Source: Mycolicibacterium sp. (GTDB lineage Bacteria; Actinomycetota; Actinomycetes; Mycobacteriales; Mycobacteriaceae). Taken from it: 64,000 nucleotides of DNA. The notes below the pieces were generated by a model. It saw nothing but the letters and a program-made list of their open reading frames with translations, was not told the DNA's origin and searched no databases. Positions 51,744 through 63,018 of this stretch are shown piece after piece. Position 1 is the stretch's first letter, and every line of letters begins with the position of its first letter. Made by a program: the position numbers and the translations under genes. The stretch lies in contig JACJWN010000003.1 in assembly GCA_020637165.1 (NCBI GenBank), positions 806,001-870,000 on the forward strand, in the 5' to 3' direction.

Positions 51744-52715
51744 CTAGACCACGAACATGTCTTCTTTGGACCACTGCGGGGCGGCCACCCGGGCCGCCGC
51801 GGCGGCTGCCATATAGGTCAGTTTCTTGGTTCCGGTGCCGGTCTCCCTGGGGATCACGCCGGCGACCTTCTGGGTCTTGAACAGCGTCCCCGGAGCCAGG
51901 TCGAAGTGCGGAAACTCAGGCTCGGTGCAGCCGTAGCACGGCTGGCCGGCGCGGGTCTTGGAGGACTGCCGGTTCCACAGAATGCGGTTGCACGGCGAGT
52001 GCGTCATCGGACCCCGGCAGCCGAACTCGTAGAACAGGCAGCCGGTGCGGGTGCCTTCGCCGAAGGACAGCGTCGACTGCTTGTACTCGTAGAACTGCAC
52101 CCGGGTGCATCCGGTCTGGGTGAAGGTCTTGAAGAACGTCTCGGGGCGCTGCAGTTCATCCAGGGCGATATCGCCGGCGCGGCCGGTCGCCAGTGCGACG
52201 AGGATCTGGGTGATCCAGTCCGGGTGGGCCGGGCAACCCGGGATGTTGATGACGGGAAGGCCCATCTTCGATCTGAAGTTAGGGCCAAGAAAACCGCCCT
52301 TGGCGCGCTTGTGGAACTGCAGGCCGGTGGAGGCCGACGGGTTCGGCTCCATTGCCGGGATCCCGCCCCAGCACGCGCAGTCGCCGATCGCGACCACGAT
52401 CTGGGCCTGCTTGGCCAGGTCGGTCACCCAATCCTTCATCGGACGGTCGGCGAACATGTCCATCCGCCCGGTCCCGTTGGGCGCCTCGATGACCGAGCCC
52501 TCGAAGACGAACACGTCCATGGGACGCTCCCCGGTGGCGCAGTCCCGGAACAGCCTCTGAGCGTTGGCGCCCAACTCCATGCCCAGGGACGGATGCCAGA
52601 TGACCTCCAGTCCGAAGTCGACGATCAGGTCGACGACATTGGGCTCGTCGGCGTTGAGGAATGACATGGTGTTGCCACTGCACGCCCCGCCCTGGAACCA
52701 CAGAACCGACGCCAT
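51744..52715 (-). CDS. hhyS: [NiFe]-hydrogenase small subunit, group 1h type
   Basis: This 323-residue iron-sulfur subunit passes electrons from the NiFe site. There is no twin-arginine leader or C-terminal membrane helix, which fits group 1h. At the N-terminus the usual CxxC is C12-S-G-N15, agreeing with the three-Cys-one-Asp proximal cluster described for actinobacterial-type hydrogenase. Other cluster Cys residues lie in GDCACWGG, GCPAHPDW and GCRGPMTHSPCN...GQPCYGC. ATG 52715 is chosen for its AGGAGAT ribosome site and because the family begins MASVLW; the longer frame to 52805 is Arg/Cys-rich and unlikely. It is first in the operon. Confidence 0.93.
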   Translation of the reverse strand: MASVLWFQGGACSGNTMSFLNADEPNVVDLIVDFGLEVIWHPSLGMELGANAQRLFRDCATGERPMDVFVFEGSVIEAPNGTGRMDMFADRPMKDWVTDLAKQAQIVVAIGDCACWGGIPAMEPNPSASTGLQFHKRAKGGFLGPNFRSKMGLPVINIPGCPAHPDWITQILVALATGRAGDIALDELQRPETFFKTFTQTGCTRVQFYEYKQSTLSFGEGTRTGCLFYEFGCRGPMTHSPCNRILWNRQSSKTRAGQPCYGCTEPEFPHFDLAPGTLFKTQKVAGVIPRETGTGTKKLTYMAAAAAARVAAPQWSKEDMFVV

Positions 52716-52959
52716 GGAAGATCTCCTCTCAGGATGCTGCCCGCGGACGAATCCGACGCGGGGAGTCGGACGCCGGCAAGCGCGGGATCGACACCGTCCG
52801 CACACGACCTGCCATTGAAGAACTCCCGCCCGCCGTCATCGGCGATTCGAGCGTACCGCCGCCGTGGGCCGATTGGAACGAGTTCTCGAACCGAAACACC
52901 GCGGAAATATGACGTTTTCGACCGGCTTCAGCGCCGGCGGCGACGGAAACCGCGGCGGC
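52716..52959. promoter_or_regulatory. Control region of the hydrogenase operon
   Basis: This 244-bp gap lies between the end of gatB and hhyS, both leftward. It holds an 18-bp inverted repeat (GGAACGAG-TT-CTCGAACC, 52875-52892, six of eight pairs) that could be an operator. No clear -35/-10 pair or SigF-type box could be picked with confidence. Confidence 0.45.
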
Positions 52960-54471
52960 TCAGCCGTCCTGGCCGCAGGCCTTGAGGACCAGTTCGCGCA
53001 CCCGCGCGGCATCGGCCTGGCCCTTGGTTGCCTTCATCACCGCTCCGACGACGGCGCCGGCGGCCTGAACCTTGCCGCCGCGGATCTTCTCGGCGATATC
53101 GGGATTGGCGGCCAGCGCCTCGTCGACCGCGGCCTGGATCAGCGAATCGTCGCGAACCAGCGTCAGTCCGCGAGCGGCCATCACCTGCTCGGGCTCCCCC
53201 TCGCCGGCCAGCACCCCCTCGATCACCTGGCGGGCCAGCTTGTTGGAGAGCTTGCCGGTATCGACCAAGGCGATGACCGCGGCCACCTGTCCGGGGGTGA
53301 TGGGCAGCGCGTCGAGGTCGACGCCGCTTTCGTTGGCCTTCTGTACCAGGAAATTGCCCCACCACGCGCGGGCGGCCTCGCTGGGGGCGCCGTGGGCGAC
53401 GGTGGCCGTCACCAACTCCACCGCGCCGGCGTTGACCAGGTCCCGCATCACCTCGTCGGAGACCCCCCAATCCTGCTGAACCCGCTTTCGTGCCAGCCAG
53501 GGCAGTTCGGGGATGGTGCCCCGCAGGCGTTCGACGAGTTCGGCCGGCGGCGCGACCGGCTCGAGGTCCGGCTCCGGGAAGTAGCGGTAGTCCTCGGCGG
53601 TCTCCTTGTCGCGGCCCGGCGAGGTGTGGCCGTCCTCGTGGAAGTGCCGGGTCTCCTGGTGCACCGTGCCGCCGGCGTCGATCACCGCCGCCTGCCGGCG
53701 CATCTCGTAGCGCACCGCGACCTCGACGCTCTTGAGCGAGTTGACGTTCTTGGTTTCGGTGCGGGTGCCGAACTCGGCCCGGCCGATCGGCCGCAGCGAG
53801 ACGTTGGCGTCGCAACGCAGCGAACCCTGGTCCATCCTGACGTCGGACACCCCGAGTCCGCGCAGCAGATCCCGCAGCGCGGTGACGTAGGCGCGGGCCA
53901 CCTGCGGCGCCCGGTCCCCGGCCCCCTCGATCGGCTTGGTGACGATCTCGATGAGCGGCACCCCGGCCCGGTTGAAGTCCAGCAGCGAGGTGGTGGCGCC
54001 GTGGATGCGGCCGGTCTCACTGCCGATGTGGGTCAGTTTGCCGGTGTCCTCCTCCATGTGCGCGCGCTCGATGCCGATCGGGAAGGTGGTGCCGTCCTCG
54101 AGGGGGACGTCGAGGTGGCCGTTGACCGCGATGGGTTCGTCGTACTGGGAGATCTGGTAGTTCTTCGGCATGTCCGGGTAGAAGTAGTTCTTCCGGGCGA
54201 ACCGGCACCACGGCACGATCTCGCAGCCCAGTGCCAGGCCGATGCGGATGGCCGACTCGACGGCGGCCTCGTTGAGCGTGGGCAGCGCCCCGGGCATTCC
54301 CAGGCACACCGGGCAGACCTGGGTGTTGGGTTCGGCGCCGAAGGTGGTGGCGCAGGAGCAGAACATCTTGGTCGCCGTCGACAACTCGACGTGCACTTCC
54401 AGGCCCATCACCGGGTCGAAGCGGGCCACGACGTCGTCGTAGTCCATCAGGTCGGCGGTCGCAGTGCTCAT
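52960..54471 (-). CDS. gatB: Aspartyl/glutamyl-tRNA amidotransferase subunit B
   Basis: GatB is the kinase/tRNA-binding subunit of GatCAB, which turns misacylated Glu-tRNA-Gln (and Asp-tRNA-Asn) into the correct amide. The 503-residue protein has GLEVHVEL, zinc-ligand Cys residues in FCSCATTFG and [30 protein letters not shown], and the tRNA-binding YqeY-like tail. ATG 54471 ([13 protein letters not shown]) is preferred over the longer frame to 54528. In this genome it is separated from gatC-gatA by the cutinase and pfkA genes. Confidence 0.97.
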   Translation of the reverse strand: MSTATADLMDYDDVVARFDPVMGLEVHVELSTATKMFCSCATTFGAEPNTQVCPVCLGMPGALPTLNEAAVESAIRIGLALGCEIVPWCRFARKNYFYPDMPKNYQISQYDEPIAVNGHLDVPLEDGTTFPIGIERAHMEEDTGKLTHIGSETGRIHGATTSLLDFNRAGVPLIEIVTKPIEGAGDRAPQVARAYVTALRDLLRGLGVSDVRMDQGSLRCDANVSLRPIGRAEFGTRTETKNVNSLKSVEVAVRYEMRRQAAVIDAGGTVHQETRHFHEDGHTSPGRDKETAEDYRYFPEPDLEPVAPPAELVERLRGTIPELPWLARKRVQQDWGVSDEVMRDLVNAGAVELVTATVAHGAPSEAARAWWGNFLVQKANESGVDLDALPITPGQVAAVIALVDTGKLSNKLARQVIEGVLAGEGEPEQVMAARGLTLVRDDSLIQAAVDEALAANPDIAEKIRGGKVQAAGAVVGAVMKATKGQADAARVRELVLKACGQDG

Positions 54472-54513
54472 GGGTGGCGAGTCTAGTGCGAGGCATTTCC
54501 GCGCCCCCGCACC

Positions 54514-54575
54514 GGCGAGCAGACACAAACTCGTACGCTCAGGCGACGAATCGTGCGAGTTTGTGTCCGCTCGCC
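54514..54575. repeat. Intergenic palindrome, family A copy 3
   Basis: Arms of 24 bp (starting ggcgagcagacacaaactcg, ending gtgtccgctcgcc) match at 22 positions. It lies just 3' of the cutinase gene and 43 bp upstream of gatB. Confidence 0.85.
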
Positions 54576-54586
54576 GTCAGGCGGCG

Positions 54587-55237
54587 CTAGACCCGGCCGG
54601 CGACGAACGCGGCGGCGTCGGTGACGTAGGGCGGGAATTCGTAGCCGTTGTGGGCGGAACGATCCCGTCCGCCGGGGAAACAGATCGGGTCGCCCTGGCT
54701 GCACAGGTCGACGGCCTGGCCGGCGAACAGCCCGTTCGTTGATAGCGGGGTGCCGAACCGGGCCGCAGGGTTGCCGAACACCGCCACCGCGGCGATCTGG
54801 TCGGCCGCCTCCGGCGGCAGCGGCGGGGCCGACCCGAGGTTGCCGACCAATGTGCCCAGTGGGGCCACCCCGGCCAGCATCGACATCACCGCAGCCCCCT
54901 GGGAGAAGCCGCCGAGCACGAACCGGGTAGCCGGGCAGGTCACGGCCGCGGTCGCCAGGTGAACCTCGGTATCGGTGGCACCCGCGGCGGTGGTGAGAAA
55001 GTTGACGCTGGCCGGGTAGTTAACGCCGTATACGGCCAGGCTGCGCCCACCCAGCATGGGTGCCAGAGTGTCGGCCAGGGCTTGGCCGACTCGGCCCGGC
55101 CCCGGCGGTTCGCCGGTACCGCGGGCGAAAACCAACTCCACGTCAGGGCAGGCGTCAGCGGCCCCGGCCATAGGCCCACCGGCCACCGCGTATCCCAGCG
55201 ACGCGATGGTCAGCACCACCGCCATGGCTTTTCTCAC
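54587..55237 (-). CDS. Secreted cutinase-like esterase (Culp family)
   Basis: This 216-residue protein starts at GTG 55237 with a signal peptide (VRKAMAVVLTIASLGYAVAGG..., cleavage near AADA). The mature part has the cutinase pattern: ELVFARGTGEP, nucleophile Ser112 in GGFSQGAAV, then Asp183 in QGDPIC and His196 in SAHNGY, with paired Cys residues. Mycobacterial Culps are esterases/lipases of the cell surface. No such gene sits between gatB and pfkA in M. tuberculosis, so this is an insertion or lineage-specific copy. It is flanked on both sides by family A palindromes. Confidence 0.9.
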   Translation of the reverse strand: MRKAMAVVLTIASLGYAVAGGPMAGAADACPDVELVFARGTGEPPGPGRVGQALADTLAPMLGGRSLAVYGVNYPASVNFLTTAAGATDTEVHLATAAVTCPATRFVLGGFSQGAAVMSMLAGVAPLGTLVGNLGSAPPLPPEAADQIAAVAVFGNPAARFGTPLSTNGLFAGQAVDLCSQGDPICFPGGRDRSAHNGYEFPPYVTDAAAFVAGRV

Positions 55238-55254
55238 GACGCCCAGCCTAACCA

Positions 55255-55319
55255 GCCGCGAGCAGACGCCAAATCGCATCGAACAGGCCCGGATCGTGCG
55301 AGTTTGCGTCTCCTCGCGA
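55255..55319. repeat. Intergenic palindrome, family A copy 4
   Basis: Arms starting gccgcgagcagacgc and ending gcgtctcctcgcgac pair with several mismatches. It lies 3 bp after the pfkA stop, between pfkA and the cutinase gene. Confidence 0.75.
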
Positions 55320-55322
55320 CAC

Positions 55323-56354
55323 TCAGCCGAAGAAGGCCGCCGCGTCGTCGTAGCGGCTCTGCGGCACCAGCTTGAGCTGACGCACCGCGTCGGCCAGCGG
55401 AACCCGGCCGATGTGCTCCCCACGCAGCGACACCATCATCCCGTACTCGCCGGCGTGCGCGGCGTCGGCGGCGTTGACCCCGAAGCGGGTAGCCAGCACC
55501 CGGTCATAGGCGGTGGGTTTGCCGCCGCGCTGGATGTGCCCGAGGACGGTGACCCGGACCTCCTTGCGGATCCGCTTCTCCACCTCGTGCCCCAACTGCT
55601 GGGCGACGCCGGTGAACCGCTCGTGGCCGAACTCGTCCACCCCGCCGTGGCGCAGTTCCATCGAGCCCTCGGCGGGCTTGGCCCCTTCGGCCACCACGCA
55701 GATGAAGTGCGAGGCGCCGCGCTGGAAGCGCTGTTTGACCAGCCGGCAGACCTCCTCGACGTCGTAGGGCTGCTCGGGGATCAGCGTCATATGCGCACCG
55801 GAGGCCAGCCCGGCGTTGAGCGCGATCCATCCGGCATGGCGGCCCATCACCTCGACGAGCATCACCCGCTGATGGGATTCGGCGGTGCTGTGCAACCGGT
55901 CGATGGCCTCGGTGGCGATCATCAGCGCGGTGTCGTGGCCGAAGGTGACGTCGGTGCAATCGATGTCGTTGTCGATCGTCTTGGGCACCCCGACCACGGG
56001 AACGCCCTCCTCGGTCAGCCAGTGCGCGGCGGTCAGCGTGCCCTCGCCGCCGATCGGGATCAGCACGTCGATCCCGTTGTCCTCCAGGGTCTGCTTGATG
56101 TCGTCGATGCCGGCCCGCAGCTTCTCGGGATTGGTCCGGGCGGTGCCCAGCATGGTGCCGCCCTTGGCCAGCAACCGGTCGTTGCGGTCGTCGTTGACGA
56201 GTTGGATGCGGCGGTTCTCCAGAAGTCCGCGCCAGCCGTCCTGAAATCCCACGACCGAGGATCCGTAGCGGGTGTCGCAGGTCCGCACGACGGCGCGGAT
56301 GACGGCATTGAGGCCGGGGCAGTCGCCGCCGCCGGTGAGGACTCCGATGCGCAT
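55323..56354 (-). CDS. pfkA: 6-phosphofructokinase
   Basis: PfkA phosphorylates fructose-6-phosphate in glycolysis. The 343-residue protein has [13 protein letters not shown], the nucleotide/Mg loop GGEGTL, catalytic PKTIDNDID and [15 protein letters not shown]. The Gly at the position that is Asp in pyrophosphate-dependent enzymes, and the Lys in PKTIDND, fit mixed features seen in actinobacterial ATP-type enzymes. It lies 57 bp downstream of gatA on the same strand. Confidence 0.95.
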   Translation of the reverse strand: MRIGVLTGGGDCPGLNAVIRAVVRTCDTRYGSSVVGFQDGWRGLLENRRIQLVNDDRNDRLLAKGGTMLGTARTNPEKLRAGIDDIKQTLEDNGIDVLIPIGGEGTLTAAHWLTEEGVPVVGVPKTIDNDIDCTDVTFGHDTALMIATEAIDRLHSTAESHQRVMLVEVMGRHAGWIALNAGLASGAHMTLIPEQPYDVEEVCRLVKQRFQRGASHFICVVAEGAKPAEGSMELRHGGVDEFGHERFTGVAQQLGHEVEKRIRKEVRVTVLGHIQRGGKPTAYDRVLATRFGVNAADAAHAGEYGMMVSLRGEHIGRVPLADAVRQLKLVPQSRYDDAAAFFG

Positions 56355-56411
56355 GGTCCTATCTAACCGTCTCCGCCCGCGCTGCGGGGTGGTTAGAGCG
56401 GCACCCGGTGG

Positions 56412-57908
56412 TCAGAGCGCGGTGGGCAGCGCACCGCGTGCCGCCTCGTAGGCCGCCCCCACCCGATAGAGGCGGTCGTCGGCCATCGCCGGGGCCATGA
56501 TCTGTAGGCCGACCGGCAGCCCGTCGTCAGCGGAGAGCCCCGAGGGCACCGACATCCCGCAATGCCCGGCCAGGTTCAGCGGCAGCGTGCACAGGTCGAA
56601 GAGGTACATCGCCAGCGGGTCGTCGACCTTCTCACCGAGACGGAAGGCGGTGGTCGGTGTGGCCGGGGAGACCAGCACGTCCACCTCGGCGTAGGCGGCG
56701 TCGAGGTCGCGGGCGATCAGGGTCCGGACCTTCTGCGCCTGGTTGTAGTAGGCGTCGTAGTAGCCGGCTGAGAGCGCGTAGGTGCCGATCATGATGCGCC
56801 GTTTGACCTCCGGGCCGAAGCCGGCCTCCCGGGTCAACGCCATCACCTCCTCGGCGCTGTGGCTGCCGTCGTCGCCCACCCGTAGCCCGTAGCGCATGGC
56901 GTCAAACCGAGCCAGGTTGCTGGAGACCTCCGAGGGCAGGATCAGGTAATAGGCCGACAGCGAGTGATCCAGGTTCGGGCAGTCCACTTCGCTGATCTCG
57001 GCGCCGAGCGCGGCCAGCTGCTCGACGGCGGCGTTGAACGACGCGAGCACGCCGGGTTGGTAGCCCTCGCCGCTGCGCAGCTGCTTGACCACACCGACCC
57101 GTACGCCGCGCAGATCACCGTCGGCACCGGCCGCCGCCGCGCCCGCCACGTCGGGGATCGGGATGTCCAGCGAGGTGGCGTCATGGGGGTCGTGGCCGGC
57201 GATCACCGCGTGCAGCAGCGCGGTGTCGGCCACCGTGCGCGCGCACGGACCACCTTGATCCAGCGAGGAGGCGCAGGCCACCAGGCCGTACCGCGACACC
57301 GTTCCGTAGGTGGGTTTGACGCCGACGGTCGCGGTCAGTGCGGCTGGCTGGCGGATCGAACCCCCGGTGTCCGAACCGATGGCCAGCGGGGCCTGAAACG
57401 CGGCCAGCGCGGCCGCGCTGCCACCCCCCGACCCGCCGGGCACCCGCTCGACATCCCATGGGTTGCGGGTCGGGCCGTAGGCCGAGTTCTCCGTCGACGA
57501 GCCCATCGCGAACTCATCCATGTTCGTCTTGCCGAGGATGGGGATACCGGCAGCGCGGATCCGCGCGGTCACCGTGGCGTCGTACGGCGAGGTCCAGCCC
57601 TGCAGAATCTTCGACCCGCAGGTGGTCGGCATGTCGGTGGTGGTGAAGACGTCCTTGAGGGCCAGCGGCACGCCCGCCAGCGGGGAGGGCAGATCGTCGC
57701 CGGCGGCTACCGCAGCGTCCACCGCGGCGGCCGCGGCCAGCGCCGCATCAGCGGCGACGTGCAGAAAGGCGTGGTAACGATCGTCGGTCGCGGCGATCTG
57801 GTCCAGGCAGGCCTGGGTCACCTCGACCGAGGAGACCTCGGCGGCGGCGATCTTGCGGCCGAGGGTCGCCGCGTCGAGACGGATCACTTCGTTCGCCGCA
57901 GTCGTCAC
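56412..57908 (-). CDS. gatA: Aspartyl/glutamyl-tRNA amidotransferase subunit A
   Basis: GatA is the amidase subunit that releases ammonia from glutamine. The 498-residue protein has the amidase signature with the Ser-cisSer-Lys triad: Lys in LALKDVF, the Gly/Ser-rich [12 protein letters not shown] and the nucleophile Ser in [12 protein letters not shown]. The GTG start overlaps the gatC stop (GTGA), so translation is coupled. Confidence 0.97.
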   Translation of the reverse strand: MTTAANEVIRLDAATLGRKIAAAEVSSVEVTQACLDQIAATDDRYHAFLHVAADAALAAAAAVDAAVAAGDDLPSPLAGVPLALKDVFTTTDMPTTCGSKILQGWTSPYDATVTARIRAAGIPILGKTNMDEFAMGSSTENSAYGPTRNPWDVERVPGGSGGGSAAALAAFQAPLAIGSDTGGSIRQPAALTATVGVKPTYGTVSRYGLVACASSLDQGGPCARTVADTALLHAVIAGHDPHDATSLDIPIPDVAGAAAAGADGDLRGVRVGVVKQLRSGEGYQPGVLASFNAAVEQLAALGAEISEVDCPNLDHSLSAYYLILPSEVSSNLARFDAMRYGLRVGDDGSHSAEEVMALTREAGFGPEVKRRIMIGTYALSAGYYDAYYNQAQKVRTLIARDLDAAYAEVDVLVSPATPTTAFRLGEKVDDPLAMYLFDLCTLPLNLAGHCGMSVPSGLSADDGLPVGLQIMAPAMADDRLYRVGAAYEAARGALPTAL

Positions 57909-58240
57909 TGCTCCTCCCCCAGGATCTGCGGGACCGCGAAGCGGCCCTCGTCCGCCGACGGCGCCTCGGCCAGCGCCTGTTGCTGGGTGAGGCCGGGCTG
58001 CACGACGTCCGGACGGGTGACATTGACCCTGCTCAGATCGCCGGGCCGGTGCACGCCCGCCCCGCCGGCGAGCGGGTTGCCGGTCGGGGTGACGTCGGTG
58101 ACGTCGACGGCCTGGATCTGGCTGACGTAGCCGAGAATCGCGTCGAGTTGGCCGGCGAAGCTCATCAGTTCCTGGTCGGTCAGGGCGAGGCGGGCCAGCT
58201 TGGCCAGCCGCGCCACCTCATCGCGGGAGATCGTGGACAC
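57905..58240 (-). CDS. gatC: Aspartyl/glutamyl-tRNA amidotransferase subunit C
   Basis: GatC is the small subunit that holds GatA and GatB together. The 111-residue protein has the family pattern [17 protein letters not shown]...FAGQLDAIL and ends [13 protein letters not shown]. It is about 12 residues longer than the M. tuberculosis protein because of an insert around [14 protein letters not shown]. The GTG at 58240 is chosen; the longer frame to 58327 has no family match. Confidence 0.95.
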   Translation of the reverse strand: MSTISRDEVARLAKLARLALTDQELMSFAGQLDAILGYVSQIQAVDVTDVTPTGNPLAGGAGVHRPGDLSRVNVTRPDVVQPGLTQQQALAEAPSADEGRFAVPQILGEEQ

Positions 58241-58300
58241 GGGGGGTAAGCCTAGCGACGTCATCATGCTGAGCCCCGAGCCCTGTGAAACAGTGGGCCG

Positions 58301-58960
58301 ATGCGTTCGTTTCTGCTGCGGGTTCAACTCGAGGACCGGCCGGGCAGCCTGGGCTCGCTGGCCGTGGCACTGGGCACGGTGGGAGCGGACATCCTGTCGC
58401 TGGACGTCGTCGAGCGCGGCGACGGTTACGCGGTCGACGATCTTGTGGTCGACTTACCGGCCGGGGCGATGCCGGATTCTCTGATCACCGCCGCGGAAAG
58501 CCTCAACGGCGTGCGCGTAGAGACGATCCGGCCACACACCGGCCTGCTGGAGGCCAACCGCGAACTCGAGCTCATCGACCGCGTGGCGGCCGCCGGCGCG
58601 CGGCAGGACAAACTCCAGGTTCTCGTCGACGAGGCCCCGAGGGTGCTTCGGGTCGGTTGGTGCACGGTGGTCGAGCACACCGAGGCCGGTCCGCGCCGGA
58701 TCGCCGGCAGCCCCGGGGCTCCTGAAACCCAGGCCGCGGCCACCCCCTGGCTACCGATCAGCCGGGCTGCCGCACTGGATGCCTCCGAGGCCTGGGTGCC
58801 GCAGCTGTGGCGGGACATGGACACCACGCTGGCCGCCGCACCGCTGGGCGATCCGGGCACCGCGGTCGTCCTCGGCCGTCCCGGCGGTCCGCAATTCCGG
58901 CCCTCGGAGGTGGTCCGGCTGGGCTATCTGGCGGGCATCGTCGCCACCCTGGTGCGGTGA
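58301..58960 (+). CDS. ACT-domain protein
   Basis: This 219-residue protein has an N-terminal ACT domain ([21 protein letters not shown]..., residues 3-75), an amino-acid-sensing fold, then a helical linker and a C-terminal region without known motif. It is the counterpart of Rv3013. No enzyme domain is attached, so a sensor or regulator role is inferred. It is divergent from gatC. Confidence 0.82.
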   Translation: MRSFLLRVQLEDRPGSLGSLAVALGTVGADILSLDVVERGDGYAVDDLVVDLPAGAMPDSLITAAESLNGVRVETIRPHTGLLEANRELELIDRVAAAGARQDKLQVLVDEAPRVLRVGWCTVVEHTEAGPRRIAGSPGAPETQAAATPWLPISRAAALDASEAWVPQLWRDMDTTLAAAPLGDPGTAVVLGRPGGPQFRPSEVVRLGYLAGIVATLVR

Positions 58961-59081
58961 GCGTCGACCCGAACGGACTTGCTGGCGGACGCCATGCCGC
59001 ACTGCGGAAGTGTCTCTGAAAAGGACTTTGTTCCCTAATCCGAGGTTTGCTCGACAACGCTCCCAGGTGCTTGAATGTTCT

Positions 59082-59106
59082 CAGCGGCACTGAGGGGTTG
59101 CCGCTG
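59082..59106. terminator. Hairpin between the ACT gene and ligA
   Basis: cagcggca (59082-59089) and tgccgctg (59099-59106) are perfect 8-bp arms with a 9-nt loop in the 233-bp convergent gap. The rest of the gap has no recognised gene. Confidence 0.45.
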
Positions 59107-59159
59107 CGTCTTCGGGAGAAACGAGTAGGTCACGCCGGTGGTTGAACCGGCCGCCCGAT

Positions 59160-61302
<2,143 letters not shown>

Positions 61303-61320
61303 TTATCCGTTGCCGGTGAG

Positions 61321-61369
61321 TGAGGAGCCACGCAGAAGACCTCTCGGGAAACTTCTGCGTGGCTCCTCA
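61321..61369. repeat. Intergenic palindrome, family B copy 2 (perfect)
   Basis: Perfect 18-bp arms tgaggagccacgcagaag (61321-61338) and its complement (61352-61369) enclose a 13-nt loop, 15 bp after the stop of the aldehyde dehydrogenase gene. It probably serves as its terminator. Confidence 0.9.
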
Positions 61370-61384
61370 ACGAACGCCCTCACA

Positions 61385-62941
61385 TCAGTTGCGCCCCGGC
61401 AGCTTCATCACGGCCTGGACCATCGGCAGCAGCGACTTCTGCCACAGCGTCGGAGAGACGCCGAACGGCGGGTCGAGGTTGAGCACCCGGGCGGTGGCGA
61501 TCGTCTGCGCCTCGGTGTACTTCAGCAGGCCTTCGGGTCCGTGCCGGCGGCCCACCCCGGACAGCCCCATGCCACCCATCGGGGCGCTGAGGCTGCCCCA
61601 GGCGAAGGCGTAGCCCTCGTTGACGTTGACGGTGCCGGACCGAAGGCGCGCGGCGATCTGCTCGCCCTCGGCGGTGGTGGCGGCCCAGACGCTGGCGTTG
61701 AGTCCGTATTCGGTGTCGTTGGCCCGCTCGACGGCCTCCTCGACGCCGCTGACCGGGTAGATCGAGACGACCGGGCCGAAGGTCTCGCTGGCGAAGCACT
61801 CCATATCGGGGGTGACGCCGCTGAGAACCGTGGGTTCGTAGAACAGCGGCCCGATATCGGGGCGCGCCTTGCCTCCGGCGATCACCTTGGCGCCCTTGGA
61901 CTTCGCGTCCTCGACATGATCGGAGATGTTCTTGAGCTGCCCCTCGGAGATCAGGCTGCCCATATCGGCGGAGAAGTCATAGGACGTGCCGAGCGTCATC
62001 TTGCGCACCGCGTCGGCGAACTTGCGGGTGAACTCGTCGGCGATGGACTTCTCGACGTAGATCCGCTCGATGGAGATGCACAGCTGGCCCGCGTTGGAGA
62101 AGCAGGCCCGGGTGGCGGCCTTGGCCACCTTGTCGAGGTCGGCGCCGCGGGTCACGATCATGGCGTTCTTGCCGCCGAGTTCGGCGGAGAACCCGATCAG
62201 CCGGCGCCCGCACTGTTCGGCCAAATCACGCCCGGTGGCCGTGGAACCGGTGAACATCAGGTAGTCACAGTTCTGCAGGATCGTGGTGCCGACGACCGAG
62301 CCGGGGCCGGGCACGATGGCGTACAGATCCCGCGGCAGACCGGCCTGGTAGAGCAGTTCGGCGCAGGCCAGCGCGCAGTAGGGGGTCTGGCTGTCGGGCT
62401 TGAGGACCACGGCGTTGCCGGCGATCAGGGCCGGCACGGAGTCCGATGCGGTCAGGGTCATCGGATAGTTCCACGGCGAGATCACCCCGACAACACCCTT
62501 GGGCTGGTGGCCGACGGTGGTCTTGCCGATCCCGGGCAGCAACGCCTGCACCGTGTGCGGCTTGAGCAGATCGGCCGACACCCGGGCGTAGTAGTTCGCG
62601 TTGGCGATCAGGTCGATCAGTTCCTCCTGGGCGGCCCAGCGGGCCTTGCCGGCCTCGGCCTGCAAAAGGTCCATCAGGAAATCGCTGTTCTTGATCACCA
62701 GGTCGCGGTACCGCTCGACGATCTTGAGCCGCTCGGCGACCGGCCGATGGGCCCACTCGACCTGGGCGAGGCGCGCCCTGGCTATGGCGGCCTGCACGTC
62801 GACGGCGGTGCCGACCGGGATCGTCGCCAGCGGCTTGCCGGTGAACACCTCCTCCACCGTGCGGGTCGGCCGCGCGGCGGGATCATCGATCGCAGCCAGG
62901 GAACGAAGACGATCGAAGACGTCGGCAGACGGAGCGGGCAT
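61385..62941 (-). CDS. gabD2: Succinate-semialdehyde dehydrogenase-like aldehyde dehydrogenase
   Basis: This 518-residue aldehyde dehydrogenase has GVISPWNYP, cofactor motif FTGSTATG, the general-base Glu254 in FSAELGGKN and catalytic Cys288 in NAGQLCIS. Length and sequence, including the unusual N-terminus MPAPSADVFDRLRSLAAI, closely follow M. tuberculosis GabD2 (Rv1731), which oxidises succinic semialdehyde with NADP. In M. tuberculosis that gene lies elsewhere on the chromosome, so its place next to ligA is a local difference. Confidence 0.9.
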   Translation of the reverse strand: MPAPSADVFDRLRSLAAIDDPAARPTRTVEEVFTGKPLATIPVGTAVDVQAAIARARLAQVEWAHRPVAERLKIVERYRDLVIKNSDFLMDLLQAEAGKARWAAQEELIDLIANANYYARVSADLLKPHTVQALLPGIGKTTVGHQPKGVVGVISPWNYPMTLTASDSVPALIAGNAVVLKPDSQTPYCALACAELLYQAGLPRDLYAIVPGPGSVVGTTILQNCDYLMFTGSTATGRDLAEQCGRRLIGFSAELGGKNAMIVTRGADLDKVAKAATRACFSNAGQLCISIERIYVEKSIADEFTRKFADAVRKMTLGTSYDFSADMGSLISEGQLKNISDHVEDAKSKGAKVIAGGKARPDIGPLFYEPTVLSGVTPDMECFASETFGPVVSIYPVSGVEEAVERANDTEYGLNASVWAATTAEGEQIAARLRSGTVNVNEGYAFAWGSLSAPMGGMGLSGVGRRHGPEGLLKYTEAQTIATARVLNLDPPFGVSPTLWQKSLLPMVQAVMKLPGRN

Positions 62942-63018
62942 GTCGCCACCTCTCAGGTGCTCGATGGGATTCTCGACGGGGTTGTCGTGCTGTCAGCCTA
63001 TCGACCGCCGGGCGGGAT

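Noticed and set aside
50142-52664. 840-codon plus-strand frame opposite hhyL and hhyS
   Set aside because: It is a GC-rich antisense shadow; the minus strand carries both hydrogenase ligand motifs.
52729-52839. 36-codon minus-strand frame just upstream of hhyS
   Set aside because: Its stop is 13 bp before the hhyS start, which is suggestive, but there is no ribosome site, no family, and Arg/Ser/Pro-rich content typical of chance frames.
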